The position numbers and the translations under genes are program-made. DNA of 64,000 bases, from NCBI GenBank assembly GCA_004794655.1, contig SMMW01000575.1, forward strand, positions 7,388,501-7,452,500, given 5' to 3'. The stretch is from Marisa cornuarietis. Taxonomy: Eukaryota; Mollusca; Gastropoda; Architaenioglossa; Ampullariidae. The notes beneath the pieces are model-generated. The model had not been told where the DNA came from, searched no databases, and worked only from the letters and a program-made list of their open reading frames with translations. This document shows positions 25,501-38,900 of the stretch, in pieces. Numbering within the stretch: position 1 is the first letter of the stretch; each line of letters opens with the position of its first letter.

Positions 25501-28500
25501 TCCTCGATTCCAGAATTAACGACCGTACGCCACTAGCATTTATCATGTATGTGTGTTTTTTGTGTAAAGCACTTTGAGTTTATCTTAATGGTGGAGAAAG
25601 GTGCTATAGAAATCATCATTATTATTATTTATTATTAAATGCACTCTGCAAATTCTATTACTGTATTATTATTTGCTACGTATCTACTTCTACAGCTTGA
25701 TGCTTCCCTTTTGACCATCACCATTTTCACTCAAAAAGAAGTGTTGTGAAGGAAAATTTCTACAAATTTCTATCAAGGTTGTTTCCTTTATGATGTAATA
25801 AAGATAGTTGTGTATGGCAGTGCTTCAGCTAGCATGTTTTATGTCTGTAATTTTTGTGTAAAATATATCATAGACTGTTACACACATATTTACGTGTCTA
25901 AGGTGCAGCGAGAATTAGAATGAGTAAGTAATGCTTTGATTAATAGTCTTTGAGTGCTGGGAAGCAAATATGATCAAAAAATTTTGCTTTTTTTCAGGAG
26001 GTCATATGATGTAGTGACTCCTGTGAAGAATCAAGAACAGTGTGGAGCATGCTGGTATACTTTTATACAAAGTATTTGTTATGTTGTCATGGACCATCCT
26101 CCCTACCATCATTATTTTTCTTTCAAATAAATTTCTTCACTAGCCAGTGCTTATTACTTTTGACCTTTACACTGTTTACATATGTCGCTTTCATTAAAAC
26201 ATAATTCATTTACTGACTTGCAAGGGTTAACATATTGTGTAAATGCTATGTAGGAAAGATGGTTTTTTGTATGTTTTTTTTATTTTATTTTTTGTTTGTA
26301 TTGTTTGGTTTAGCATCTCTTGTCAATAACATGATGCAAAACTGACCAGACTGCAGCACAGAATGTGGCAGACATTTTTTTACAAATGGCAGCTTTAGTT
26401 TAGTGATCATGATGGGCTGTAGGTGGGGACTGGTGTCATTGCCAGCCAAAAATTAATAATTGGAATAAGTAAGTAGTCTGTTGGTCATCCTTCAGTGCTG
26501 GCAGCATTTTGTATAATAAGCCATCATCTCTCTGGATGAATAGATTACAAGATGGAGCTTCAGTTAAAGTTTTCTCCCTTTTCCTTCTCTTTGAAAGTTT
26601 TTGATATTTGAGATGGTATCTATATGAAAAATGTGCCATAAGAAGAATAACTGAAACAAGGTATTTTAATAATAATAATAAAGATTTTTTATAGCGCATA
26701 TTCACACTCATAGAGAGCATGCTTTTAGCCCTTAAAACAAGGAAGAGACATGGACTAAATGGATAGGACACAAGGGACGGAAGAATAAACAACAGTACTG
26801 ACGACTAACAGAAAACAAAGATAGAAAACACAAGACACCAAATTTATGACTTGAGCCTCTTGCCAGGTCCGCTGTATTCATCTTTTGTGACAAAACATGA
26901 TTCAAACAGCACAGCATATGAAGATAGGGAAGGGAAAAATAAAATTAGCACCACATGAAAAAAAAATTTTGAGATAATAGAATGTAGAAAAACTGCATCT
27001 TGCCTGAGAACACAGACCAACTAGCTAAAGCCTGTGCATATTAATCAAACCTAAACACTGAGCAGTTATTTTGTTTACACTCACAAAAATAGAAAAAAAA
27101 CAATGCATTACAAACTAATAGAAGATGATAATAATAATAATAAATGAAGATGCTATTAAGAAAATGGTCAGAGATTATTTTTAGCATTAACATTGCATAT
27201 CTGCATTCCTATTGGTTACTTTCCTGGTCAGTCAGTCAGTCACAAAGCACTCACTGATCACGTAATAGATGAATGTTTTCAATTTAGTAATTTTGTTTTC
27301 TGTTTCTCGTGATATAAATTTTCAGGGCATTTTCAGTCACAGAGACCATAGAGAGTTCATATGCAATTAAATACAACACCAGTGCTCCAGAACTGTCTGT
27401 TCAGCAGCTTATTGACTGTGACACTTACAACAACTTTGGCTGTTCTGGTGGCGATACTTGCAGGGCCTTGTACTGGGTGCAGAAGGTAAGATAAGTGAGC
27501 TGCTGTTTTAGGTAACACAGGTTTATGTAAGATAAAGCCATTTAACACATTTGAGATTTATAGTAAAAATAAACACTATCACGATTTCAGCAAAAGTAAT
27601 TTCATGCTTATTTTATCCACTTGCAATACAAAGTAAATCCATCAGGGAAGTTTACAGTAGAAAAACTGCAGCCTGGGAAGAGACCATTTTGAGAAGTAAT
27701 ATCTTTTCTCTTTGATAGGTTTACTTTGCTCTGCCTTTATAACATATACCACTGTTCTTTAAATCTCATTACAAAATGTATGTGCTAATACAAGTAATAA
27801 CACTTGAGCAAGCTGTTTTATTGAATTATTTTGTTGTCTTTTTGATCCACAGAATGGAATTACTTTTGAGAAGAACTACCCATTGACAGACAAAAATGGA
27901 AACTGCAAGCCTTTATCACCGACTGACAAACTAGTGAAAGTGTCCAATTATACTTGTGAAGAGTAAGTAAAGTCTTGGTATGCACCTTTTTAAAACTTTA
28001 TATTTATCTGGATTTCAAGGCTGGAAGAGAATTCAAAGATTAAAAAAATCTTTAAAGTGTACTTGTAAAATGTTTTCTCCACAGAAAACTAAAAGGTCAC
28101 TTTATTAATTTTAAGTAGTTGACATTATCTTCTACCAGCTTTGTTGGCGAGGAAAATAGCTTAGTAAACCGACTGGGAACAACTGGCCCTGTGGCAGCAG
28201 CAGTAGATGCATCAACATGGAATAATTACGTTGGTGGCATCATTCAGTTCCACTGTGCAAATAACACCAACCATGCTGTTGAGATTGTGGGATATGACAG
28301 AACAGGTGAGGATAAATCTGCAGATGATACTCTGTATGTATTGCAGAGAATACTTAACTCTGATCAAAGTGCTCATAACCTTTCAGACAGGATGTCCACC
28401 TGTTTATCACATTTGGCCATACAAAAAAATGGAGAAAAAAAATGTTAGGATAATATAGTTTAATGAGTTTTAACAATTACAAATAAATTAACTGTTCTTA

Positions 28501-29773
28501 TTTTTAAATAAGAATGTTTTTATTGCCTTAGGAAATAGCATATTTAGTTCTTGTAGAAAATTCACACATATCAGACTACTCCAAACTGCTTTACTGAGAC
28601 TGAGTCACAGTAAAAACTTGGTATTAATTTCAAAACAATGTATTTTGATTTTAAGTCACTTAAATACTCAAATCATCCAAAGGTGAATAAAGGTTTTCCA
28701 AACTTAAGGAAAACCCAAGAAATCTAGTAATTCTGATGACCTTGCCAGCACAGACTTTAGAGAAACATGGAGCACTGACTCCTGTAAACATGTTCTGCAT
28801 ATCATAGGAACTATGTATAACAAAATAGACCGGAAGATGAAAGCTTAATACAGGTGAAGTAGTTTGCAGAGAAATCATTCAGCCTCTACAAGCAGCCGTT
28901 ACTTCAATTGAAGCAGTACATTTCATGAATTAAATAAAGAAAAATTGCAAAACTTTGAGAAATCTGCCCTGAGCAACAGCTGCAGCATGCACAAGAAATC
29001 TCAAGCTGCTGCAAGGCTATCCTCCTGTTGAGTTAAAAAGTAACACAATGGACTTAAAAAGGGAGATCATTTTAAATGCTTTATGATTTCCATACATACA
29101 TACATTGTTAGTATTAATTAAACGATCTAATTTTCTTCTCATTGTTACAATATTCTGTTATAAGCACTTCACAACTTTTGCAGTTGGGACCAGGGGATGT
29201 TGATGTTTGGATACTGCACAAGCTTCATATTGGTCTCATTTTAACACTCTCCTTGCATGCCTTTAAAAAAGTTTATATTTGAAAAATTAAATACTGCATG
29301 TTTTTCTTACTGCATTTTGTATTCTTAAGGTCCAGTTCCATACTATATTGTGCGAAACTCGTGGGGACCTGACTTTGGTCTTGATGGTTACATATACATT
29401 AAAATAGGAAGTAATCTCTGTGGTATGTGAACTTCTAGTATTTGATTTTTGTCCTCTTTACAAATTAAAATACCTTTTTTGCATGCCTTCATTAAACTTT
29501 CTGATCATATATTGCAAAAACAAAACAATTACGGTATATTGCTATTGAATTTGAGAAAGATGCAAAAGTGCTGAGTTTTATAACTTGATTATGAGATTGC
29601 TGGTGATGATGAGTGTCTGAGGCACATCTGTAAGTTTTTTGTAGGAGGTGCATCAGGGATTTTTTTCTAGGCAGAGAATTTTCAGATTGTGTAACACACT
29701 TTATAATTTTCATAACAATTTATTTCTGTTTCCAGGAATTGCAGAGCAGATTTCTTCTGCCACAGTTGTTTAA
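22590..29773 (+). CDS. CTSO: Cathepsin O-like papain-family cysteine protease
   Basis: Nine exons: 22590-22742, 23049-23145, 23760-23874, 25998-26054, 27326-27485, 27853-27962, 28139-28305, 29330-29422 and 29736-29773. All phases fit, giving 329 residues (human 321). A signal peptide ([14 protein letters not shown]) is followed by an I29-type propeptide and, from about residue 116, the mature C1A enzyme. The catalytic set is visible: Gln134, Cys140 in EQCGACWAFS, His276 in [11 protein letters not shown] and Asn296 in VRNSWG. Assignment to cathepsin O rests on [30 protein letters not shown] and the end [17 protein letters not shown], which track human CTSO. It is a lysosomal or secreted endopeptidase. 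ATG 22590 is chosen because it directly precedes the signal peptide. Intron 3 hosts an SLC1 retrocopy. Confidence 0.96.
24445..24491 (+). repeat. Hairpin-forming inverted repeat
   Basis: The arms acacgagaac...gaggctgagcc and ggcttcacagctctcgtgt can pair over most of their length. It lies just before the SLC1 retrocopy. Role unknown. Confidence 0.5.
24595..25086 (+). pseudogene. Broken intron-less copy of an SLC1 (excitatory amino acid transporter) gene
   Basis: The continuous sequence encodes [38 protein letters not shown] and, after a frame change near 24808, [19 protein letters not shown]. It then returns to the first frame for [19 protein letters not shown]. These are the conserved SLC1 membrane and loop segments in correct order. 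In real SLC1 genes this length is normally split by introns; here it is uninterrupted, carries two compensating frameshifts, and lies inside intron 3 of cathepsin O on the same strand. That fits an old processed, 5'-truncated retrocopy. No function is expected. Confidence 0.8.
25548..25642 (+). repeat. Retroelement 3'-tail-like sequence
   Basis: Contains aaagcactttgag, then aaaggtgctatagaaat and a (ATT)n run. This is a common end of SINEs and LINEs in molluscs and fishes. It may be part of the element that mobilised, or landed beside, the SLC1 copy. Confidence 0.4.
26668..26720 (-). repeat. Retroelement tail-like fragment, inverted
   Basis: (AAT)n followed by tttttatagcgcatattcac, the reverse complement of a 'gtgaatatgcgctataaaa-(ATT)n' tail. 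In intron 4 of cathepsin O. Confidence 0.35.
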
Positions 29774-32400
29774 CTTCTTGCTTTCCTTGGCCATCACAGT
29801 CAGTTTATTATGGAGAGTGCTTGTCTTCTGTAGCAAGTTCATAGATGGACGAGCATCAGTGTATGTACAACTACATCATTGTGTTTTGCTACCAGAATGT
29901 TGACCTGTGTAGAAAAGGCATGGTCCCTTATCTTTATTGCTCAAATAACAAGTTTCTAAGGGGCATGTAATAATGAGAATCTTTGTTTTGTACATTTCCA
30001 GTTTATCACTTATTCCATCCACTTCAGTGGAGAGAAAGGAGAATGTTAATTATTTTGGTAGGGTTATTGGCCACACATAATTTCAAATTATTATTTAATC
30101 ACTATATGTTTTTGCTGGAATTTATCTTAAACTGTAAGGCTTATATTTCTAGGAGATTTCAGGGTTTTTTTTATCTGTTTCTGGTTAGTTTTGGTTGTGT
30201 GTACATTTTTTAATCATCATTTGAATAATGAAATATGACAAGATATTACAGGGATAGACTGTGATACTGTATCAGCTTCTGGCTTGCCATAAAATATTAA
30301 CAATCATCTGCAAAGAGTCTATTGTAGTTGTGTTAACAGAATTGTCAAAGCTTTGTTACAACAGTGGTCCTAAAAAGCTTTGGCTGTTTCCAACATCAGT
30401 AGGAAACACATAATATTTTTTAAATCGTTGAAAAATATTAATTAGTTATTGTCTTCTATATGACAAGAGATTCAACTTTATATTGTGTGTGTGTGTGTGT
30501 TTCTGTGTATGTGATTTGTATATTTTTGTATTTTAGTTTGCTTTTAATACTGCACAGTGCATCGAGGCTATGTCAATGCATGCAATGCTTCATAAGAATA
30601 ATATTAATACTTTATTATTATTATTTGCATTAAAACTGGTAATGGCTTAGTCTTGTGGCTAGTAAATGCACTAACATTTCTTATTCTACATTTCATTGTA
30701 TTTTCAATCACACAACCCTCTGCCACTCTAAAAGGTTTCCATGTAAGCATATATGTGGAATATTTATGTTACAGAGAGTTGTGTGTACCTTTTTGAATGA
30801 AATGCTTATAAAAGAGAACAGCAATGGAAAAATAACATTGGGATACTGTTAATGCTTTCAACGTTAGTGCCTCTCTGGAGTACAGGTGTATTATTCCGTA
30901 AAATGCAAGAAAAGGGTAGAACCCATCACGCTGGTAGTCTGATATCCATATCAGACATGATCATGGTGCCTTATGATATTTATATCATGTTAAGTTTGTA
31001 TCTGTAAATGCTGATTCTGTGTATCTTATGCAGGACTAACAGACTGAGGCTGTCCTTTGTTGTTTTGGCTATGCAACTTCAGAATGTTACTGTGTGAAAA
31101 TGAATGCAGCTGTCTGAAACATGAATACTGAGTGAATTTGGTGGATATGGATATGTTATGGTATTGTTTTGTGTTTTTATATCGAGCTGTCTAGAATTGC
31201 CCTCTGGGATAAATTAAATGTTATCTCAAATGTGAATGTAATGAATTTATTTTGAAATTCTGAAGTGACTTAATCTGATGCATGACACTGGAGAAAATCT
31301 TTTTTGATTCTGCCTTGTGTATTTTATAAAATGTAATGAAATGAGTATTTTGGAGACTGATGCAATTACTGCCATCATCACAGCCATTATCCGTTTTCTC
31401 CCTTTTGCAAAAGGCAACATTTTATGTTTTTAGGATAATGATTTTTTATGGAGATAACTTTTTTGGTTCTTTGTTCACTCAAAACATTTCTTTTAGCTGA
31501 CAATTTGAAGAGATGGAGAAGGAAGAAAGATTTGCAAAATGTTGTAAAATAAGCTACGAGCAGTGTAAGAATGAGGTGTGGAGTGGAATATAAGAAGCAA
31601 ACCAGAGCAATAAATCACCAAAAGAAAAAAAAACTATATGTATTATTTTGTTTAAATTGAAATGCAAAATGTAATGGGTTTGTTTTAAGTACTTGATCAC
31701 AATTAACTTTTGCTGAAATCTTATATTACATGTTTTTAATTTTTTTTATTTAACAGAGGATGTGCTACACTTCTGTTAAATTTGTTTATACCATACAGTG
31801 AACCAAAATCCTCTTTCTGTATGATATATTGGTTGAGAAAGAAAGGCAGGGAGTGGGATGGCTGGCTCTGCGATGAGTGATGTCTACCCCCTAGATGCTA
31901 GACTATCACTACCCTCTTTTTATACATTTACAGGCTAAACAGGTTAGCTAGAAAGGCGCCTATTTACACTAAAAGTGACTTGTCACATATTTTTGTACAT
32001 TTTGTTATAATAGCTATTCTAGTATTTTGCCATGTGTATTTGTGTAAAATGGCACATTCTGGCTCATAAAGACATATATGTTAAATGGCAAGTCTTCCTA
32101 GTTTGCACAGAGGTGGTAGAGATGGATTGTCAAATGTCTTAATCTGTCAAGTTGAATGTTTCTTATTCTTTTCTTTAGGTGAAAGATCTAGCATTAATCA
32201 CCAAGGTGATATACAATTGTAAATAAGTGCTATGGTGGTTATATGGTATGATCCAGTAAGTGATTTGGAGAATGCATCCAATGGACAAAATCTTTGAAGG
32301 GATTTTATTTAGAAACAGGGTTTGACAGATGATTTCCTCAAGGTTTGCTCGTGTTATTACAGTTAGTACGTTATTACAAAACAAGTTAATGTAATGCTCT
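29774..32400. other. Cathepsin O 3' region and AT-rich intergenic DNA
   Basis: Several AATAAA hexamers (for example near 31610) could end the CTSO transcript. A short GT run sits at about 30484-30501. No further gene was seen. Confidence 0.4.
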
Positions 32401-32403
32401 TAC

Positions 32404-32823
32404 CGTCCAACACAGCAGGTTAATTCGCATCCTTTGGTTTTTGTAAGGGTTCTACGGTCGTGCAGATGTATCATCTCTCTGGTATCCTCTAACTCCGTCT
32501 GCAACTCCAGCATGGGCACAATCCCATCTACTTTCAACCGCAGATTGTGAGGTTTTCCTAGCAGTACTCCTGTGCAATTCTGTCATCCACGTTTATTTAG
32601 CTTCGGAGGCACTGATCTCGCAACCTTCCAGTTAGACTCGTTAGTGCTGCAAACTCACCTCAACATGTTCTACACATAATGCTAGAATATAGTTGCCACT
32701 TTTTGTTACTGCAAGTACTGCACTGCAGAACTGTCGAGAAGGAATTGCAAGCGGCCAACTGGGAGAAGAAGGCAGTCTGGGGTAAACGCAAACAGTAAGG
32801 CGAAACCGATGAGAAATCGTCAT
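32404..32823 (-). CDS. Possible two-exon open segment, unrecognised
   Basis: Read leftward, an ATG at 32823 opens a frame of 56 codons ending at a strong donor near 32655 (GTTGAG|GTGAGT). After about 75 bases, ending CAG, an open stretch of about 59 codons (about 32580-32404) runs to another good donor (GGACG|GTAAGA). Both junctions could be in phase 0. The second part contains N-C-T-G, ELEDTREMIHLHD and three late cysteines. It matches nothing I know. The presumed first intron is very short and lacks a pyrimidine tract, and no downstream exon was found, so this may be chance. Confidence 0.25.
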
Positions 32824-33781
32824 TCATCCTGGGGATCAAGCTGCTTCGGTAATTTATGCACCATTTTTTTCTTTATTCTTTTCTCTTTCTTTTGTTCAGT
32901 TTTCGTTCTTTACTCCCGACTTCAATACTTTCTTGAAAACATCTTTCACTACTTTGACTAATTATTCCTTTGGTTAATGTCAAGGTGAGTGCCTTTGTCA
33001 TTACTCTCCCCTCTCCATGCACTATACTTGTAGTTATCTTCCTTAGTGCCAGGAGCTTTATTTGTTCGTAACTTGCATGTCCCCATCATTAATCCTTCAA
33101 CTGCTGCTTTCAAAAAAAAAAAAAAAACTACAGCCTCCGAGAACGTAAAGTGGAAAGTGTTCAGTTTCATGGCATCAGTAAACTGCGAGGACAATATTTT
33201 TCTAGTTTCAATGCCTAGGGGATCGATGAAACAGTGCCTGAGAGATCTTGGGAAATATATTTCCAACACCCCCATTCTCCCACTCATTTATCGCCGAGCC
33301 TTTTATGTCTTGAGGCACGCTTTTTGTAGCTTTTGTGTCTATAAAGGTAAAGGAATCGTGGTTAATAACAATTGTCGAAATCGCTTTGCTGTCGTGCGTT
33401 CAGTGACTTTCCCAGAGCGAAACAAATATTTCTAAGACGTGTGGTCCGTGAAGACACAAGATGGCTGGTACGTGGTGTAGTTGTCTGCATCATCACTGGC
33501 GAATGTTCTCTTCAGCCAACGAAAATACTTAGCAGTGTCACCGACCGCTGAAAAGCCAGCGTGAGGACTGTTCAGTCAGTTGACTGTTGTTTTCCACTAA
33601 CGTCCCCTGCCAGTCGCAGTCATAGCAGCAACGACGTTTGGACAACGAACGAAATTTGGAATTTTACAAACAAAAAAATAAACACGAAAACGCAACAAAA
33701 TCACCGCTAAATCACAAGGTGAAACGAACAAAAAGGCTTTTCCTGGGTGGCATTGTCTAACTCCAGCTCTACACAAACGCC
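32824..33781. other. Upstream region and probable 5' leader of the CUB-GPCR gene
   Basis: Contains a poly-A run near 33112-33127 and, from about 33430, G/C-richer sequence likely to be promoter and untranslated leader. An open frame at 33046-33435 has no protein-like composition. Confidence 0.35.
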
Positions 33782-35944
33782 ATGACTTCTCTCGTTCCGT
33801 GGATGGGTTTCCTCGTTTTTCTTATGAAAATTAAATCAGCTGCGCCGGGTAAGGCAATCTCAAAAAACTTTTCCGGTGGATGGGACAACTTTAGGAGGGC
33901 CCAGTCGGCATTGACATGATGTTATGGATGCTGTGACATATACCGAGACCGGAATGATAAAACGATCCTAATACTAACCCTAAACTAAACCCGAATCCTT
34001 ACTCAACCTTTAATTCTTCGTCTCATTTGTAAAAGATGTCATGGGGCCCACTAAAGTTGTATCTTTTTTCTATTAAAAAAACCCAAAACGCACTATGTCT
34101 CAAAAAAGTGTAGTTAATTGGCGAGGTTACTTGTATTTGGATACTTAACAAGGAACTAATCGCAGTATTCTCGTCAAGCAAAACGCTGTCGTTGTGAATT
34201 AGTACTTCATTTTTCTCATTCTTGCAGTCGGCCACTAGCAACTCATTTTCATCTCAGCACCCTCACTTATCTCTTCATCCCCCTCCCCTTGTCACTAGGT
34301 TATCAGTAACAGAGCCTCACTGATATAGTTTTAATGACACATCGGATAAAACAGAGCTCGTCAGTGACTGACAAAATATGCATCGAAAATATTTTTAAAT
34401 GTCATCAGGCAGTGGAAACCTAATCTCTTATTGAGTGGGGGCCTTAGAATCAGTGAACAGTAATTGTTTCATGGATTGTTGATTATCCTATTAATGTTCA
34501 GTAATAAAAACATTTTGTCTCAGTTCACATCCTTTGGGTGTAAACACCTCCTATAAAGTCTTGACTAAAACAAATAGCGGACAACTTCAGCACATTATAT
34601 TGAATTAGACATAAACTGTTCTTTATGTAAAATTTACCGCCCATTACTTTTTTTCACAAAGTCATTGAAGACAAAATTTATTGAGACGCGCACGTGTCTT
34701 TTTTTAAAATTTGGTTTACAGTTATCACCACGAGTGCTGACCCAATAAATTCTCATTTGTGATATAATATCAAAGGTAAATTTTGATCCATCTTGACAAG
34801 ATAGGAAGAGAGGGGTGGGGCGCAAGGCACCCAGCCCTGTAAACAGAAAAAAACAGCGTGCGGGAGACGAGAGCTGAACACAGGAGAGGCAACCCTCACT
34901 GTATTAGTGACAGGCACTAACCAGACCCTCCGACAAGATAAGAAAAACTAAATTTAGTAGACAAGCAAAAATAATATACACGATTAAAATGATTAATAAT
35001 ACTACTGGCTAGATATTATGACACGATCGATGTGGTATATATATATATATATACACTGATAATCAAGAAGATATTAAATGGTTACTTTCGTTATTGCCAA
35101 CGCATTCCTCCCATAGTTTTATTATCTATAAATTACCTGAAGACACAAGGAAGATATTTGCACACGCCTAATTCATGTACTTTTAAGAGCCGCTTAAGTT
35201 TTCTTTCTGTTCTAGACTCATTAACACAATACAGTTAGATTTTTTTATTTTTGGAAAAAGTTCTCTGTCACATATGCGTCATGTCGACTACTGCGAAAAT
35301 ATAAAAACAAATCAGTAAAAATTTGCATTGAACAGTACCATAATTTATTAGCATTATTATTGTAGCAGAGTGTTTATGAGCTTTAGCTTTGCCCATTTTA
35401 TGTAAACCGTGACGCCGCCCCACACATACTAAAAATGATATGAGATAACGGCGGAATTCTCGTGAAACTGATTTCCAAAGTCAAAATATAAACTTTTAAG
35501 ACAGAATCATGCAGGCCGTTAGTTTTGCACCACTTTAAAACGTCTCCACGGCGTCACCGTTACTTACATCTCTAAGTACTTAGCTCGGTAGTGGCTGTGG
35601 CTAATTGCTACAGTAATGGCCTAGTGGGGACTGACGCCCTTTCGTTAATCGACGAAGTCTATGACCTGTGTCTAAGTCGCAGAAATGCCAAGTTTGGAGA
35701 CAGTCGGAGACACCGGGTATTTTCTGAGTCCTGGCTACCCTCAGAAGTATCCGCCCTATCAGAACGTGGTATACAAGGCGTACCTGAGGTCACCGGGCCC
35801 CCAGTGGGTGAGAATCTACCTCAGTCTCGACCTGCAGAACAGTAGCGGTGGCTGTAATGATTACATCAGAATCAACAACGGACGGCGCTTTTGCGGCAGA
35901 GGAGAGGGTTATCACGACAGTAAGAACTGCCTGGACACGATGCG

Positions 35945-35994
<50 letters not shown>

Positions 35995-38900
35995 TGCTTC
36001 TCATGAATATAAGAACTGTCTGGACACGATGCGGCGTGCGTGCGTGAGGAGATGCTTACCATGAATATAAGAACTTTCTGGACACGATGCGGCGTGTGTG
36101 TGTGCGTGCGTGTGTGCGTGCGTGAGGAGATGCTTACCATGAATATAAGAACTGTCTGGACACGATGCGGCGTGTGTGTGGTGCTGTATGTGTGCGTGCG
36201 TGCTGAGACGCTTACCAAGAACTGTCTGGATGCACGAATGAGTGTCGCAATGTTTGTAGGGAAACATCTGTGCATACGATTGTCTGTGTGTTTATACGTA
36301 TGTCTGTGCGCTATCCGTGAATGTGCGTGCATGCGTGAAAGCACATGAGAGGTTTAGACAGGCGTGTACCTGTTAATATTTATGTTTGTGTGCACGTATG
36401 GCTGGATGTCTATCGTACCCCCCAGTACAAAGCTGGGAATCTGACCTTTCCTTTGGCTATTTTCAGTTTTTTTGGAAGGCACCGAATTTTCTCTTCTCTT
36501 CCGTTCTGACTATACCATTGAGTGGACAGGTTTCAACGTGTCATATAAAGTAATAACAGGTACGTAACTATCTACATTTTTCTTCATTTTTTTCCCCCAT
36601 GATATGGTACAGAGGGACCTTACCTCTATACTTTAGACGAATTCTAGCTACACCTCATATATGAACTATAGCTACATACTAAATATACTCTAACTATAAT
36701 TAAATACTATAGGTGATTACTAGCTACAATAGACGAATTCTAGCCAATAGTTCTATACTAAAAAATATCCTGACTATACAGAATATAGACGAACCCTTGC
36801 TGTAGACTTGAAGCAGCGCAGGATCCACTAAAACCAATGCAGACGATCACATATACAAACCACTCGGAGGTATATTCAGGCAACGATGTCACGGATAGGT
36901 GACATGGATAAAAGCACGGGAGAATGCAAAGAAGTGTAGTGAGCGTGTTGTACTGATAAAGCGGGATGCACGGGTTGGTCGTTTGTGAGTTGTAGTTTGT
37001 ATGGAAGGTTCGAGAAGGATGAATGGGGAGAATATATAGAAGGCGGTCGCCAAGTGAGGTCGATACGATAGGTGCCAAGACACCTTACGTGGAGAGGAGA
37101 AAGGCGAGACTGAACTACCCAGATAGCCAGCCATATTGAGACAACACCCCGTCGACCCCAGCGCCGACGTGAGGACTGTGCTAGTGTCTGCCGTTCTTCC
37201 CCCAGAGGAGGTACCGGCCTGAAGACAGAGAGCGGGAGAAGAGCGGGACGCCAAGAACTCTGTGCTGTGCTCCACAGAGAGAGAGAGAGAGACCATCTCC
37301 CGTGGGTACAAGCGAACACTAACCCAAGAGATTGTGTTCAGAACAGCACACAGGCGCTCGTCCATTGGGGGCGGCGCCGGCAACGAAATCGAAAGTTTGC
37401 GCAAGAGCAACATTCTGTCCTTTTGAGGGCAGCGTTCCGAGGAGTGGTGTGGTGGCTTCACCTCCTTAGGACGGAGAGAAGGACACATTTAGTTCTTCGT
37501 CCCATCACTGAACTGTGACCTGACAGGAACTGTGAGTAGAGCAGTTGTTAGTGGCTGACCGCCGCGGTTTGATGTTATATTGAGTGGAAGTATTTACTAT
37601 TTGTATTACTGTCTAGACTCTAGACTCTAGAGTAAGGGTATGAGTGTGTGATAGTGAATGTATGAGGAGGGTTGCAACTTTTTCTGAAAGAAAGCGAGAG
37701 TGTGTGTAAGAAATATGGCAATGGGGTTATTAAATGTGACGGGGTTTGCGTAGTGACCGATCGAGTTTTGTTTATTTTGGAAGGAAAGAATGCGCAAATG
37801 TCCGACTGACTGGGTGAGCGCGTGTTTGTGATCCCGTCAGTGTGTGTGTGTGTGACAAACGAGATGGCTTACCTTTTTTGTACTCAAACTCCAAAGTAGG
37901 AGCAGGAAGATTATCGCCCGGGACTATAGTGATAGCTGGACAATGGAGTTATTTGGAGTGCAAGAGTTAATAGGATTATTTAATTTTTAAAAAATGCACA
38001 GGTATGGTCGCCTACAGGGGCAACTGTCATGAAACAAAGGAAACGTTACCTCGGGGTGAGCTTTGTTCCGCAAGCGTTGCGGGGGTCCTGTTAATGGAAA
38101 CAGACGCAAATAGAAAAATCCGGCTGACAATACAGTAGTGACCTAGGAAGATAGCTTATGGGGGGAGGGGCAAACTTCATGCTAACAGTGAACGACGTTC
38201 ACATTTTTGCCTTCTCAGTATCATTTTTGAGGGGGTGGTTGCCTTCCCCTCCCTGGTTCCTGTTGTATAGTGTCTCGGTTCTGCATACAGCCCACAGTTG
38301 TGGCTACAGACGGCTAGGCAAGGCTACAGCGCTGAACATAGATAAACCCGGGGACAGAAGTGTACGTCTGCTTCGTAACTGCAGCCCCGGGAAGACTAAT
38401 CAGAGAATTTTGACACCTACCACTTTTGGCCTTAAGGATAGTCTCATCTACGTAGGGACCCAGCTTGATGTTTTCGGTCATTGACACTCTCCTTGGAATG
38501 CTTCCTTTTCAGATCAGGAAAGGGTTAAAGAGGAGGCACAAGCAATTGTCGAGGCAAGACGCAACAGCACCAACAACACTTTGCGCTTTGTAGACTATGC
38601 GTCCTTCACGGAACTCCCTTTCTACCTCACATGGCAGTTCATTTTAAGTGGGGTGGTCAACCCGCTGATCATCGTCGCAGGGCTGCTAGGAAACACCTTG
38701 ACCATCGTCGTCATGCGCAGACTTAAGTCTGAGGCGTCGTGCTACCAGGTGTACCTGATGGCGCTAGCTGTATCCGACTTGGCCGTGGTGTTGATTGAGG
38801 TCGCCTCCGACTGGCTCTCCTTCCAGTTCGGAATTGAGCTGCAGGTCACCAACGTCGTGCTGTGCAAAACCCAGCCATGGATGGTGTACAGCTTCGGGAC

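Noticed and set aside
33046..33435. 129-codon plus-strand frame
   Set aside because: Contains a poly-Lys run from a genomic A tract, no domain, no supporting splice context; treated as upstream DNA.
35790..36348. Open frames of up to 184 codons over the TG/CA minisatellite
   Set aside because: They are translations of the repeat (His-Thr or Val-Cys runs) and partly shadow the CUB exon.
36889..37488. 199-codon minus-strand open frame and overlapping frames within the CUB-GPCR intron
   Set aside because: Ser/Pro/Leu-rich composition without any motif, overlapping frames on both strands, and location inside an intron that joins phase-matched exons.
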